The notes: generated by a model from the sequence alone, not told the origin. A stretch of DNA of 64,000 bases from Poindextera sp963719975 (GCA_963719975.1 CAVRED010000006.1:248001-312000), one strand, 5' to 3'; counted from the first letter of the stretch, positions 44,678 through 53,115 are shown. Program-made: numbers and translations.

Positions 44678-45820
44678 ATGACCGATACGAACAATCCGAG
44701 CGAGCCCGAACCGGCCGCTCCGACACCCGCGGCGGCCGAAACGCCGCCGCCAGCCGCCGCCGCGCCAGCGGCCGCGGCGCCGGCCACAGCCGCGCCTCCC
44801 GCGAAGGGCGGCGGCGGCGTCGTTGCGCTGATCCTGGTGCTGATCGTGCTGCTGCTGGGCGGCGGCGCGGCGGGCGCCTGGTTCCTCTGGCTGCCGCATC
44901 ACCCGATCCCGGCGCTTGCCAAGCTCAACCTGCCGTTCCTGCCGCATCCCACGCCCGCGCCAGGAACGCCGAGTGCGGCGCCGGCGGCGGCTCCGGCGCC
45001 CGTGGCGGTCCAGCCCCCGCCGGTCGTCGCGGCGTCGGCCGCGCCTGCGTCGTCAGCCCCACCCTCCTCCCAGGTCGCGAGCATTCCTGGTCCGCCAGCC
45101 GCTCCGGTGCAGGAAGAGGCGGCCGGGCTGCTGACCGACGCCCAGCATGCCGGCCTGCCCCGCGACCAGGTTTCGGCGCTGGCGGTCGAGAACGGCAAGC
45201 TCGGCGCGGCCACGCCCGACCAGGTCGATGCGCTCGCCATGGCGATGGCCCGCAACGAAGCGGCCATGCTCGGTCGCAACGCCGCCGCGCGCGAGCGCGA
45301 GGTGGATAGCGCGCTGGGCTCATGGGGCGGCGGGGGCGGCGCGGTCGCGTCCGTGCGCCGCGCCCGGGCCAACCTGACCGCCGCGATTATCGCGGTCAAC
45401 CAGGCGCCGGACGGCGTTTCCGCCATCGAGGCGGCCCGCCGCGCGGTTGCGGCCTATCCGGCCTTCGCCAGCGCCTACACCGCCGCGACGCGCTATTACG
45501 CGCCGGCCAAGCGCGCGCAATTCTGGGCCGTCGCGGGTCAATGTCGCTCGCTCTACAACGAGGTTTATGCCTATGCGGCCAACGCCAAGGCCGGCGGGGT
45601 TTTCGCGACGGAGGGGCGCCGGCAGGCGTTCCAGGAGATGCAGGACAACGTCATCCGCGCGCAACGCTACATCGGAGAGCTGAACCAGCTGGCGTACGAC
45701 GAGCGCTACGATGCCGACCCCGGCCGCCTGGTCAGCAACCTCAACCGCGCCCAAGGGATCAAGGCGGCGCTCTACAATCTCTACGCCGTGTCCGGCAACC
45801 TCTACGAGGCGAACAAGTAG
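44678..45820 (+). CDS. Single-pass membrane protein sharing the kinase's extracytoplasmic domain
   Basis: About 380 residues, no kinase domain. Pro/Ala-rich cytoplasmic N-terminus, membrane helix VVALILVLIVLLLGGGAAGA (about residues 48-68), a Pro/Ala linker, and a helical outer domain from about 145 to the end. That domain matches the kinase outer domain: AAGLLTDAQHAGLPR against AAGLLADAEHAGRPR, then VxALAxxNxK, RRARANLTAA against RQARANLAAA, AYPAFASAY against AYALFASAY, EGRRQAFQEMQ against QGRKQAYQDLQ; both proteins end in ANK. I start at ATG 44678 after GGGGG; an in-frame ATG at 44663 is possible. Probable partner or competitor of the kinase. Confidence 0.85.
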   Translation: MTDTNNPSEPEPAAPTPAAAETPPPAAAAPAAAAPATAAPPAKGGGGVVALILVLIVLLLGGGAAGAWFLWLPHHPIPALAKLNLPFLPHPTPAPGTPSAAPAAAPAPVAVQPPPVVAASAAPASSAPPSSQVASIPGPPAAPVQEEAAGLLTDAQHAGLPRDQVSALAVENGKLGAATPDQVDALAMAMARNEAAMLGRNAAAREREVDSALGSWGGGGGAVASVRRARANLTAAIIAVNQAPDGVSAIEAARRAVAAYPAFASAYTAATRYYAPAKRAQFWAVAGQCRSLYNEVYAYAANAKAGGVFATEGRRQAFQEMQDNVIRAQRYIGELNQLAYDERYDADPGRLVSNLNRAQGIKAALYNLYAVSGNLYEANK

Positions 45821-45835
45821 CGGACTTTACCTAGG

Positions 45836-45854
45836 TCCTCCCCCATGGGGAGGA
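45836..45854. terminator. Perfect hairpin between convergent genes
   Basis: TCCTCCCC-CCA-TGGGGAGGA folds with an 8-base perfect stem and three-base loop, followed by TCTTT, midway between the convergent stops at 45820 and 45875. Related to the CTCCCC hairpins at 15975 and 16122. Confidence 0.6.
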
Positions 45855-45874
45855 TCTTTGAGCGGCCAGCTCCC

Positions 45875-47071
45875 TTACCCGCGCACCAGTTCGCGCATGG
45901 CCTTGTCGAGGCCTTCTAGGGTCAGTCCGTACATCCGGTCGTTGGTGAGCTGGCGGATGACCTCGATCGAGGGCGTGTAGTCCCAGTGGCGCTCGCCGAC
46001 CGGGTTCAGCCAGACCACGCTGTCGTAGAACTGGCTGACGCGATCGAGCCAGACGGCGCCCGGCTCCTCGTTCCAGTGCTCGACCGATCCGCCGGGATAG
46101 GTGATCTCGTAGGGGCTCATGGTCGCGTCGCCGACGAAGATCACCTTGTAATCGCCCGGGTATTTGTTGAGCACGTCCCAGGTCGGAATCTTCTCGACGT
46201 TGCGGCGCCGATTGTCCTTCCACACGGTCTCGTACAGGCAGTTGTGGAAGTAGAAGAACTCCATGTTCTTGAACTCGGTCTTCGCCGCCGAGAACAGCTC
46301 CTCACAGATCTTGATGTGGCTGTCCATCGAGCCGCCGATGTCGAAGAACAACAGCACCTTGATGGTGTTCCGGCGCTCGGGCTGCATGATCAGGTCGAGG
46401 TAGCCCTTGTTGGCCGTCTCCTTGATCGTGCCCTTGATGTCGAGTTCGTCCGGCACGCCCTGGCGGGCGAACTTGCGCAGGCGGCGCAGCGCCACCTTGA
46501 TGTTGCGGGTGCCAAGCTCGACCGAGTCGTCGAGGTTCTTGTACTCGCGCTTGTCCCAGACCTTGATCGCCTTGCCGTGGCGGCCCTTGTCCTGGCCGAT
46601 GCGGATGCCTTCGGGGTGGAAGCCGTTGGCGCCGAAAGGCGAGTTGCCGTTCGGGCGGCGACCGCGTTTGCCCTCGCCGTCCTCGTCGCCCATCTCGCCG
46701 CGTTCCTTCGCTTCGCGGATGCGCTCGGCGAGCATCTCCATCAGCTTGTCGAAGCCGCCCATCTCCTCGATGAGCTTGCGGTCCTCGTCGGTGAGGAATT
46801 TGTCGGACAGGGCCTTCAGCCACTCGGCCTGCACGTCCATGGCGAGCCCGAGCTGGACCTTCTCAAGACCCTTGAACACGTGGCCGAACACCTGGTCGAA
46901 GCGGTCGAGGTGCTTCTCGTCCTTCACCAGCGCCGAGCGCGAGAGGTAGTAGAACTCGTCGACCGACTTCTCGATCACGTCGCGATCGAGCGCCTCCATG
47001 AGCATCAGGTACTCTTTCAGCGTCACCGGCACCTTGGCCTGGCGCAGCTCGGAAAAGAAATTCATGAACAT
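45875..47071 (-). CDS. VWA domain-containing CoxE-like protein
   Basis: A 398-residue member of the CoxE-like VWA family. N-terminus FFSELRQAKVPVTLKEYLML and VDEFYYLSRSALVKDEKHLD, a Gly/Glu/Lys-rich linker (about 130-165), then a VWA domain whose metal site reads LLFFDIGGSMDSH (D-x-G-x-S instead of D-x-S-x-S), with FFYFHNCLYETVWKDNRRRN and VIFVGDATMSPYEITYPGGS. The protein is well known as a partner of MoxR-type AAA ATPases, but no such gene is adjacent here. Two in-frame ATGs (47071, 47065) and weak RBS leave the start open. Confidence 0.9.
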   Translation of the reverse strand: MFMNFFSELRQAKVPVTLKEYLMLMEALDRDVIEKSVDEFYYLSRSALVKDEKHLDRFDQVFGHVFKGLEKVQLGLAMDVQAEWLKALSDKFLTDEDRKLIEEMGGFDKLMEMLAERIREAKERGEMGDEDGEGKRGRRPNGNSPFGANGFHPEGIRIGQDKGRHGKAIKVWDKREYKNLDDSVELGTRNIKVALRRLRKFARQGVPDELDIKGTIKETANKGYLDLIMQPERRNTIKVLLFFDIGGSMDSHIKICEELFSAAKTEFKNMEFFYFHNCLYETVWKDNRRRNVEKIPTWDVLNKYPGDYKVIFVGDATMSPYEITYPGGSVEHWNEEPGAVWLDRVSQFYDSVVWLNPVGERHWDYTPSIEVIRQLTNDRMYGLTLEGLDKAMRELVRG

Positions 47072-47149
47072 GGATGTCGGGCCTATTCGAACGATCGTTC
47101 GTGGGAAGATGAGGGCCGCCGCGGCCGCTGTCCAGCGTCCATTGCGCCG

Positions 47150-47752
47150 CTAGCCGCCCGGGCGGGCCAGGATGAACTCGCGGTCGCGGGTCCGACCGAC
47201 GCGGAACTCATATTCGCCAACCTTTGAGAATCCATAACGCCTGTAGAGTCTTTGCGCGCCGTGGTTCAGCGACCAAACGCCGATCCACAGCCGCCGCCCG
47301 GGGCGCTCCAGCCACTCGAGCGCCGTCTCGAGCAAGCGGACGCCCAGACCCGCGCCCTGCATCTCGGCGCGGACATAGAGTCGCTGCAGCTCGCCGCATT
47401 GCGGCGTCACTTCGGGATGCGGAATCAGGCAGCGGCCCGCCTCCGCGTAGCCGACGGCCCTGCCGCCGGCTTCGGCGATCCAGAGGGCGAAGTCCGGGTC
47501 GGCCGCCACACCGGCATAATGAGACGGCGCGTGCGCCGCATCGAGGAATTCGTCCAGGTCGTCTGTCGGATAAAGATGTCCGAAGGTCGCGGCGAAGGTC
47601 TCGCGGCCAAGCAGAGCCAGCGCCTCCGCGTCCGAGGGCGTGGCGCGGCGGATTTCAATGGTCGGCGCGTGCGAGATCGTTTCCTCCGGCGTGCGGCAAC
47701 TGCGCCGTTCGCGAGTGCCGGGCCGATAGCCTAGACTGCGCGCGATGACCAC
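47150..47752 (-). CDS. GNAT family N-acetyltransferase
   Basis: GNAT fold: IEIRRATPSDAEALALLGRE, then motif A with the acetyl-CoA pyrophosphate loop LYVRAEMQGAGLGVRLLETA, motif B RLWIGVWSLNHGAQRLYRRY, GFSKVGEYEFRVG. The open frame from GTG 47752 adds 30 unconvincing residues and overlaps the deacetylase start. A GGAGG site at 47683-47687 (complement) points to a start near 47677, but no ATG, GTG or TTG is there, only ATC, so a sequence error or rare start is possible. Substrate unknown. Confidence 0.82.
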   Translation of the reverse strand: MVIARSLGYRPGTRERRSCRTPEETISHAPTIEIRRATPSDAEALALLGRETFAATFGHLYPTDDLDEFLDAAHAPSHYAGVAADPDFALWIAEAGGRAVGYAEAGRCLIPHPEVTPQCGELQRLYVRAEMQGAGLGVRLLETALEWLERPGRRLWIGVWSLNHGAQRLYRRYGFSKVGEYEFRVGRTRDREFILARPGG

Positions 47753-48665
47753 AGCCCTCTACACGCACCCTGACATGCTGGACCATGAGCCCGGGCGCAA
47801 TCATCCGGAACGGCCGGAGCGGCTGCATGCGGTCCTGAGCGCGCTCAAGGACGCCGGCGACCTTGGTCTCGAGCCACGCGCCGCCCCGTTCATCACCCGC
47901 GCCGACCTCGACCGTGTGCACGACCCCGCCTTCGTCGAGGCGATCTTCGCCCAGGCGCCGACCAACGGCCTCCTGCGCATCGACGAGGACACCGCCATGT
48001 CGCCCGGGAGCCTCACCGCCGCGCGGCGCGCCGCGGGCGCGGTCGTGGATGCTGTCCGCGCGGTCGCTCGCGGCGAGGTCGGCCGCGCCTTCTGCGCCGT
48101 CCGGCCGCCCGGCCATCACGCCGAGCCCTCGCGGGCGATGGGCTTCTGCGTCTTCTCCAACATCGCGATCGGAGCCCGCGCCGCCCAGGCGGAGGGACTG
48201 AAGCGCGTGGCCGTCGTCGACTTCGACGTGCACCACGGCAACGGCACCCAGGCGGTGGTGGAGAGCGACCCGAGCCTCTTCTTCGCCTCGGTGCACGAGT
48301 GGCCCGCCTACCCGGGCAGCGGCCGCCCGTCGGAACGCGGCGTCGGCAATGTGATCAACTCGACCGTGTCGCCGGGAAGCCCGCGCGAGCAGTGGCGCGC
48401 CGCGTTCGAAGCGCTGATGGCGCCGCTGGACGCCTTTCAACCGGATTTGATCCTGATCTCGGCCGGGTTCGACGCCCATGCGCGCGACCCCTTAGGCGAT
48501 CAGGCCCTGGAGGCCGAGGACTTCGCCTGGGCGACGCGCGCCGTGGTCGAGATCGCTCGCTCGCGCGCGCGGGGGCGTATTGTCTCCTCGCTTGAGGGCG
48601 GCTACGACCTTGAGGCGCTGGGCCGGTCGGCCGTCGCGCACGCGCGGGCGCTCGAGGAGACATGA
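47745..48665 (+). CDS. Histone deacetylase family (acetoin utilization-like) protein
   Basis: A 306-residue zinc deacetylase: ALYTHPDMLDHEPGRNHPER, VRPPGHHAEPSRAMGFCVFS (catalytic His pair), VVDFDVHHGNGTQAV (zinc Asp and His), ISAGFDAHARDPLG (zinc Asp) and SLEGGYDLEALGRSA (transition-state region). Removes acyl groups from lysine or polyamines. Stop overlaps the next ATG. In many alphaproteobacteria this gene precedes xseB; here it is 8 kb away. Confidence 0.95.
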   Translation: MTTALYTHPDMLDHEPGRNHPERPERLHAVLSALKDAGDLGLEPRAAPFITRADLDRVHDPAFVEAIFAQAPTNGLLRIDEDTAMSPGSLTAARRAAGAVVDAVRAVARGEVGRAFCAVRPPGHHAEPSRAMGFCVFSNIAIGARAAQAEGLKRVAVVDFDVHHGNGTQAVVESDPSLFFASVHEWPAYPGSGRPSERGVGNVINSTVSPGSPREQWRAAFEALMAPLDAFQPDLILISAGFDAHARDPLGDQALEAEDFAWATRAVVEIARSRARGRIVSSLEGGYDLEALGRSAVAHARALEET

Positions 48666-49309
48666 CGGACGTCGGCCGCTCGCCAAATCGGCGAGCGAAC
48701 CTGCGTCGCAAGGGGGGCATGGCGAAAGGCGCGAAGGAGGCGGGGACCATCGTCCTGGCGCGCCACGGCGAGCCGGCGCTTTCGCGCAAAGTCCGCTTAA
48801 GTTCAAAGGATTACGTCGAGTGGTGGGCGGTCTACGAGGAGACAGGGCTGGTTCCCGGTCAAATCGCCCCCGAGGCGCTGATCGCCCATGCCGAGGCGGC
48901 CGGCGTGATCGTCAGCTCCACCCGGCTACGCTCCATCGAAACGGCCCGTCTGATCGCCGGCGAGCGCGAATTCACCCCCGACCCGAACCTGATCGAGGCG
49001 CCCTTGCCGCCGCCGCGCTGGCCGGCCTGGGTCAGGCTCAGTCCCCGGATCTGGGGCGTGGTCGCGCGCTTCTGGTGGTGGTGGTTCAACCATCACGACG
49101 GCCAGGAGACCCGCCGGCAAGCCCAGGCTCGGGCCGACCAGGTCGCCGAGCGCCTGATCGCCGACGCCGAGGATGGCATGAACGTGCTCGTCGTCGCCCA
49201 CGGCTTCTTCAACACCATGGTGCGCCTCAGCCTGCAGAAACGCGGGTGGAAACTGGTGCAGAACAAAGGCTTCAAATACTGGTCCTACACCCAGCTCGAA
49301 CGCGGGTGA
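48662..49309 (+). CDS. Histidine phosphatase (phosphoglycerate mutase-like) family protein
   Basis: About 215 residues from ATG 48662 (overlap with deacetylase stop), or 196 from ATG 48719. IVLARHGEPALSRKV is the R-H-G phospho-acceptor motif; SSTRLRSIETARLIAGE supplies the second Arg, and VLVVAHGFFNTMVR the second His. LSSKDYVEWWAVYEETGL is a non-standard insert, followed by a Trp-rich segment FWWWWFNHH. Probably a phosphatase; substrate unknown. Confidence 0.88.
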   Translation: MTDVGRSPNRRANLRRKGGMAKGAKEAGTIVLARHGEPALSRKVRLSSKDYVEWWAVYEETGLVPGQIAPEALIAHAEAAGVIVSSTRLRSIETARLIAGEREFTPDPNLIEAPLPPPRWPAWVRLSPRIWGVVARFWWWWFNHHDGQETRRQAQARADQVAERLIADAEDGMNVLVVAHGFFNTMVRLSLQKRGWKLVQNKGFKYWSYTQLERG

Positions 49310-49312
49310 CGC

Positions 49313-50080
49313 CTAGCCGGTGATCGAATAGCCCCCGTCGACGGCGAGCACGGCGCCGGTGACGAAGTCGGAGGCCGCGCTGGCGAGGAAGACGGCCGGG
49401 CCTTGGAAGTCGTCGATCTCGCCCCAGCGGCCGGCCGGCGTGCGCGCGACGATCCCATCGGAGAACTCGGCCGACCCGGTGCGCGCGGCGTGGGTCATGT
49501 CGGTGTCGATCCAGCCGGGCAGGATGGCGTTGACCTGGATGTTGTCCCCTGCCCATGCCGCGGCCAGCGACTTGGTCAGCTGCACGACGCCGCCCTTGGT
49601 CACCGCATAGGCCGAGACGTAAGGAGCGCCAAAGATCGAGTACATCGAGCCGATGTTGATGATCTTGCCGCCCCCGCCAGCCTTCATCAGCGGATGCGCC
49701 GCCTGCGAGGCGACGAGCACGCCGGTCAGGTTCGTCGCGATGATGGTGTTCCAGATCTCCAGACTCATGGTCTCGGGCCGCGTGCGCCGCGCGACGCCAG
49801 CGTTGTTGACCAGAATGTCGAGGCGCCCGAGCCGCTCGGCGACCTCGGCGGGCATGGCCCGGCAGGCCGGTTCGTCGACGACGTCCACCTGAAAGGCGGC
49901 GACCTCGGCGCCGAGCGCCCCGAGCTCGGCCAGCGCCGCCGCGTTCTTCTCGGCATTACGGCCGGCGATGGCCACGGACGCCCCCGCCTTGGCGAGGCCA
50001 CGCGCGATGCCGAGCCCGATGCCGCCGTTGCCGCCGGTCACCAGGGCCACGCGGCCGGTCAAATCGAATGCGCTGCTCAA
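49313..50080 (-). CDS. Short-chain dehydrogenase/reductase (SDR)
   Basis: A 255-residue classical SDR. TGRVALVTGGNGGIGLGIAR is the cofactor motif (T-G-x-x-x-G-x-G), ILVNNAGVARRTRPE the N-N-A-G motif, INIGSMYSIFGAPYVSAYAVTKGG holds Ser, Tyr and Lys of the catalytic centre, and the end FLASAASDFVTGAVLAVDGGY is typical. I use TTG 50080 with GGGGAG upstream; the frame extends to 50140 without conserved residues. Similar to 3-oxoacyl-ACP reductase or gluconate dehydrogenase. Last of TetR-SDR-SDR. Confidence 0.9.
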   Translation of the reverse strand: MSSAFDLTGRVALVTGGNGGIGLGIARGLAKAGASVAIAGRNAEKNAAALAELGALGAEVAAFQVDVVDEPACRAMPAEVAERLGRLDILVNNAGVARRTRPETMSLEIWNTIIATNLTGVLVASQAAHPLMKAGGGGKIINIGSMYSIFGAPYVSAYAVTKGGVVQLTKSLAAAWAGDNIQVNAILPGWIDTDMTHAARTGSAEFSDGIVARTPAGRWGEIDDFQGPAVFLASAASDFVTGAVLAVDGGYSITG

Positions 50081-50105
50081 CGAACTCCCCCCAATTGATC
50101 GCCGC

Positions 50106-50804
50106 CTACCAGCTCTCGCCGAAAGGCCGGACTTCGACAAGGAAGGACCAGGCCGAGGGGGGCTGGTGGGCGATGTGCCACGCTTCGTCCGCGATCGCCG
50201 CCGGCTGGATGAAGACGTCGTCTGGCGCGTCCTTCATCCGCTCGCGCGTCCAGGGCACATCGATGACGGCGTCGATCATCAGGTAGGCGACGTGCACGCC
50301 CTTGGGCCCCATCTGGCGGGCTATGGATTCGGCCAAGATGCGCTGGGCCGCCTTGGTGGGCGCAAAGCCGGCGAAGTTGGCGCGCCCGCGCAGCGCCGAG
50401 GTGTTGCCGGTGACGATCAGCGCCCCGCCCCCGGCGTCTGCCATCTTCGGCGCCGCCCAGCGCGCAAGGTGCAGCAACGCCATCACGTTGACCTGGAAGT
50501 TGCGTTCGAGGACCTCGGGCGCGACGGTGAGGAAGTCGCCGAACGCGCCGCCCACCGCGTTGTGGATCACGACCTTGGGCGTCCCCGCCCGCGCCTCGAT
50601 CGCGGCAAGCGCGGCGGCGAGCGCCGCCGGATCGGCGACGTCGCAGGGGACGGCGAAGGCGTCTTCGAGCTGCGCTTCGAGCTCACCCAGCCGCTCTGCG
50701 CTCCGCGCGAGCATGGCGACCTGATAGCCGCCGGCGTGGAACCGGCGCGCCAGCGCCGCGCCCGTGCCCGGGCCGACGCCGGTGATGATCGCAAGCGGCT
50801 TCAT
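50106..50804 (-). CDS. SDR family oxidoreductase
   Basis: A 232-residue SDR. LAIITGVGPGTGAALARRFH is the cofactor motif; HNAVGGAFGDF replaces N-N-A-G. ALIVTGNTSALRGRANFAGFAPTKAAQ has Thr/Ser and a Phe in place of the usual catalytic Tyr (F-A-P-T-K instead of Y-x-x-x-K), so a changed activity is possible. Start overlaps the TetR stop (ATGA), so it is coupled to the regulator. Confidence 0.88.
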   Translation of the reverse strand: MKPLAIITGVGPGTGAALARRFHAGGYQVAMLARSAERLGELEAQLEDAFAVPCDVADPAALAAALAAIEARAGTPKVVIHNAVGGAFGDFLTVAPEVLERNFQVNVMALLHLARWAAPKMADAGGGALIVTGNTSALRGRANFAGFAPTKAAQRILAESIARQMGPKGVHVAYLMIDAVIDVPWTRERMKDAPDDVFIQPAAIADEAWHIAHQPPSAWSFLVEVRPFGESW

Positions 50805-51400
50805 GGCGTCTCCTGGGCCCTAAGACCGGCCAGCACCGTCCTCACCACGCCATCGACAAAGGCCTTGTCGATCGGCTCGCGGGAGAACCAGCGGCGATAG
50901 AAGAACGGGCCGTAGATCGCCGCCGCCAAGTCGGCTGTCTCGCGCTTGGACACCTCGCCGCGCGCCTTCGCCTGCTCGAGCACCGCGAGGTAGGGCGCGG
51001 CGAAACCCGCCTGCAGCCTGGCATGCATCGCGGCGATGTCAGGTTCGCGCTCGGCGGCGTCGACGATCGACGGCAGGATGGTCGGCCAGCGCGCTTCGTT
51101 GAGCTGCCCGGCGAGGTAACCGACAAGGACGGTCAGGTCGCCCTTCAGGCTGCCGGTGTCCGGCGGAGGCTGCGACGGGCCTAGCCGTGAGCAGGCATCG
51201 ATCAGCAGCGCCGAACGCGACGGCCAATGCCGGTAGATGGTGGTCTTGGCCACGCCCGAGCGGCGCGACACCTCGTCGATCGAGACCCCGCCAATTCCGG
51301 CCTCGGACATCAGCTGGTTCGTGGTCGCCAGAACAGCATCCTTCGACCGCTGGACGCGAGCGCTCACGGGTGCGTGATCGGTTGTCGCCGTTTCCGCCAT
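50801..51400 (-). CDS. TetR family transcriptional regulator
   Basis: A 199-residue regulator. HTH in IGGVSIDEVSRRSGVAKTTIYRHWPSR. The C-terminal domain has PTILPSIVDAAEREPDIAAM, typical of the TetR_C_16/11 type. ATG 51400 with GGAG three bases upstream is preferred over GTG 51409. It heads the TetR-SDR-SDR operon and is divergent from the dehalogenase operon, with an operator-like repeat in between. Confidence 0.92.
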   Translation of the reverse strand: MAETATTDHAPVSARVQRSKDAVLATTNQLMSEAGIGGVSIDEVSRRSGVAKTTIYRHWPSRSALLIDACSRLGPSQPPPDTGSLKGDLTVLVGYLAGQLNEARWPTILPSIVDAAEREPDIAAMHARLQAGFAAPYLAVLEQAKARGEVSKRETADLAAAIYGPFFYRRWFSREPIDKAFVDGVVRTVLAGLRAQETP

Positions 51401-51414
51401 TGACTCCACGCTAC

Positions 51415-51452
51415 GCTACGGTATCGTATCTATAGTACGCTACCGTATCGTT
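51415..51452. promoter_or_regulatory. Operator-like repeat between TetR and dehalogenase operons
   Basis: GCTAC(G/C)GTATCGT occurs at 51415-51427 and 51439-51451, 24 bases apart. The cores TACGGTA (51417-51423) and TACCGTA (51441-51447) are inverted copies. This AT-richer patch is in the 118-base divergent gap and is the best candidate binding site for the TetR protein. Confidence 0.6.
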
Positions 51453-51518
51453 TCGATGAAGCGACAAAGTAGCATCGTTCGCAACCGTCGTCGCGCCTGA
51501 GCGCGAGGAGCGCACTTC

Positions 51519-52436
51519 ATGACAGCAGCCGACCCCCACCCGCGCCAGACGACCCGAGTTCTCGACGCCGAGATGAGCTACGTCGACACAGGCGCGGGTG
51601 ACCCGATCGTCTTCCTGCACGGGAACCCGACGTCCTCCTACCTCTGGCGCAACGTCATTCCTCACGTGGCGGGCCTCGGCCGATGCCTTGCCCCGGACCT
51701 GGTCGGCATGGGCCGGTCGAGCCGCTCGCCCACCTACTCCTATCGCTTCGCCGATCACGCCCGCTACCTCGACGCCTGGTTCGACGCGTTGGGCCTGACG
51801 GAGAACGTCACGCTGGTGGTCCACGACTGGGGCTCGGCGCTCGGGTTCCATTGGGCGCGGCGACATCCCTCGCGGATCAAGGCCATCGCCTACATGGAGG
51901 CGATCGTCCGCCCGATGCGCTGGGAGCACTTCGGCGGGCCGGACAACATCTTCCGCGCGCTGCGCTCGGACGCGGGCGAGGCGCTGGTGTTCGACCAGAA
52001 CGCCTTTGTCGAACGCATCCTGCCGAGCGCCGTGCTGCGCGATCTGACCGACGACGAGATGACGGCCTACCGGGCGCCTTACGCGGCGCGGGAGGCGCGG
52101 CTGCCCACGTTGGTCTGGCCGCGGCAGATCCCGATCGACGGCGAACCCGCCGACGTCGTCGCCATCGTCGAAGCGTACGCCGCATGGCTGTCGACGAGCC
52201 CTATCCCCAAGCTCTTCATCGCCGGAGACCCGGGCGCGATCCTTGGCGTGGCCGGCGAGAACCGAGCCTTCTGCGCCGGATGGCCGAACCAACAACAGGT
52301 CACCGTCAACGGCCGCCATTTCCTTCAGGAAGACTCCGCCGATGAGATCGGCGCGGCCCTGAGCGACTTCATCGGCGCCTTGCCGGCGCCGGCTCGCACC
52401 CATCCCACCCCCGAACCCATGGAGCAGACGCAATGA
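51519..52436 (+). CDS. Haloalkane dehalogenase (HLD-II type)
   Basis: A 305-residue alpha/beta hydrolase. FLHGNPTSSYLWRNVIPHV (halide-binding Asn36), nucleophile Asp103 with Trp104 in LVVHDWGSALGFHWAR, acid Glu127 in YMEAIVRPM, and base His267 in NGRHFLQEDSADEIG. The Asn/Trp halide pair and Glu after beta-6 are those of the DhaA/LinB (HLD-II) group, which hydrolyse carbon-halogen bonds to alcohol plus halide. First gene of a coupled set: its stop overlaps the peroxiredoxin start (ATGA). Confidence 0.93.
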   Translation: MTAADPHPRQTTRVLDAEMSYVDTGAGDPIVFLHGNPTSSYLWRNVIPHVAGLGRCLAPDLVGMGRSSRSPTYSYRFADHARYLDAWFDALGLTENVTLVVHDWGSALGFHWARRHPSRIKAIAYMEAIVRPMRWEHFGGPDNIFRALRSDAGEALVFDQNAFVERILPSAVLRDLTDDEMTAYRAPYAAREARLPTLVWPRQIPIDGEPADVVAIVEAYAAWLSTSPIPKLFIAGDPGAILGVAGENRAFCAGWPNQQQVTVNGRHFLQEDSADEIGAALSDFIGALPAPARTHPTPEPMEQTQ

Positions 52437-53104
52437 CCCTCAAGGATGAGATCGACGCCTTCGTCGCCGCGGCGCACAGCCGCGTGCCGCCGCAGCTGAT
52501 CGCTGACATCGAAGCATCGATCGCCGACGTCCGCGCCTCCGGCATCGAGCAGCGCGCCCTTCGCGAGGGCGACCTTGCGCCGCCGTTCGTGCTGCCGAAC
52601 GCCAAGGGCCAGGCGGTGGCGCTGCGGGACCACCTGCGCCGCGGCCCGGTCATCATCACCTTCTACCGCGGGGTGTGGTGCCCATACTGCAATCTCGAGC
52701 TGCGCGCCTACCAGGGCCTGTTGCCCGAGATCCGCGACGCCGGCGGCGACGTGATCGCGATTTCTCCGCAGACGCCCGACAACGCCGCGCGGTCGGCCAG
52801 CGACAACGCAATCGACTTCGAGGTTCTGAGCGACCACGCAAACGAGGTCGCGGGCGAGTTCGGCATCGCATACCCGACGCCGGACGCCGTCCGGCGCACA
52901 ACGGCGATGTTCGGCGCCGACATCGACGTCATCAACGGCGTTCCGAACAGCGAGTTGCCGATTTCGGCGACCTATGTGGTCGACGCCGACCGGCGCATCG
53001 CGTTGGCCAACATCGACGCCGACTTTCGCGTGCGGCTGGAGCCCGCCGCCGCCCTCGCCGCGCTGAGAGCGCTCGCCCACACGCCAGCAACCACCCAAGC
53101 CTGA
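52433..53104 (+). CDS. Peroxiredoxin-like AhpC/TSA family protein
   Basis: A 223-residue thioredoxin-fold protein. GDLAPPFVLPNAKGQAVAL leads to the active site VIITFYRGVWCPYCNLEL (C83-P-Y-C86), a CxxC in place of the single peroxidatic Cys of classic AhpC. Then VIAISPQTPDNAARS and LSDHANEVAGEFGIAY. Predicted thiol peroxidase/oxidoreductase. Coupled to the dehalogenase and followed by a DoxX-like gene. Confidence 0.9.
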   Translation: MTLKDEIDAFVAAAHSRVPPQLIADIEASIADVRASGIEQRALREGDLAPPFVLPNAKGQAVALRDHLRRGPVIITFYRGVWCPYCNLELRAYQGLLPEIRDAGGDVIAISPQTPDNAARSASDNAIDFEVLSDHANEVAGEFGIAYPTPDAVRRTTAMFGADIDVINGVPNSELPISATYVVDADRRIALANIDADFRVRLEPAAALAALRALAHTPATTQA

Positions 53105-53115
53105 GGGGGGCGGTC

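Noticed and set aside
44663..45820. The kinase-less protein as a broken copy of the kinase gene
   Set aside because: It has its own start, RBS, cytoplasmic leader and membrane helix, an intact frame, and only the outer domain is shared, so it is a separate gene, not a pseudogene.
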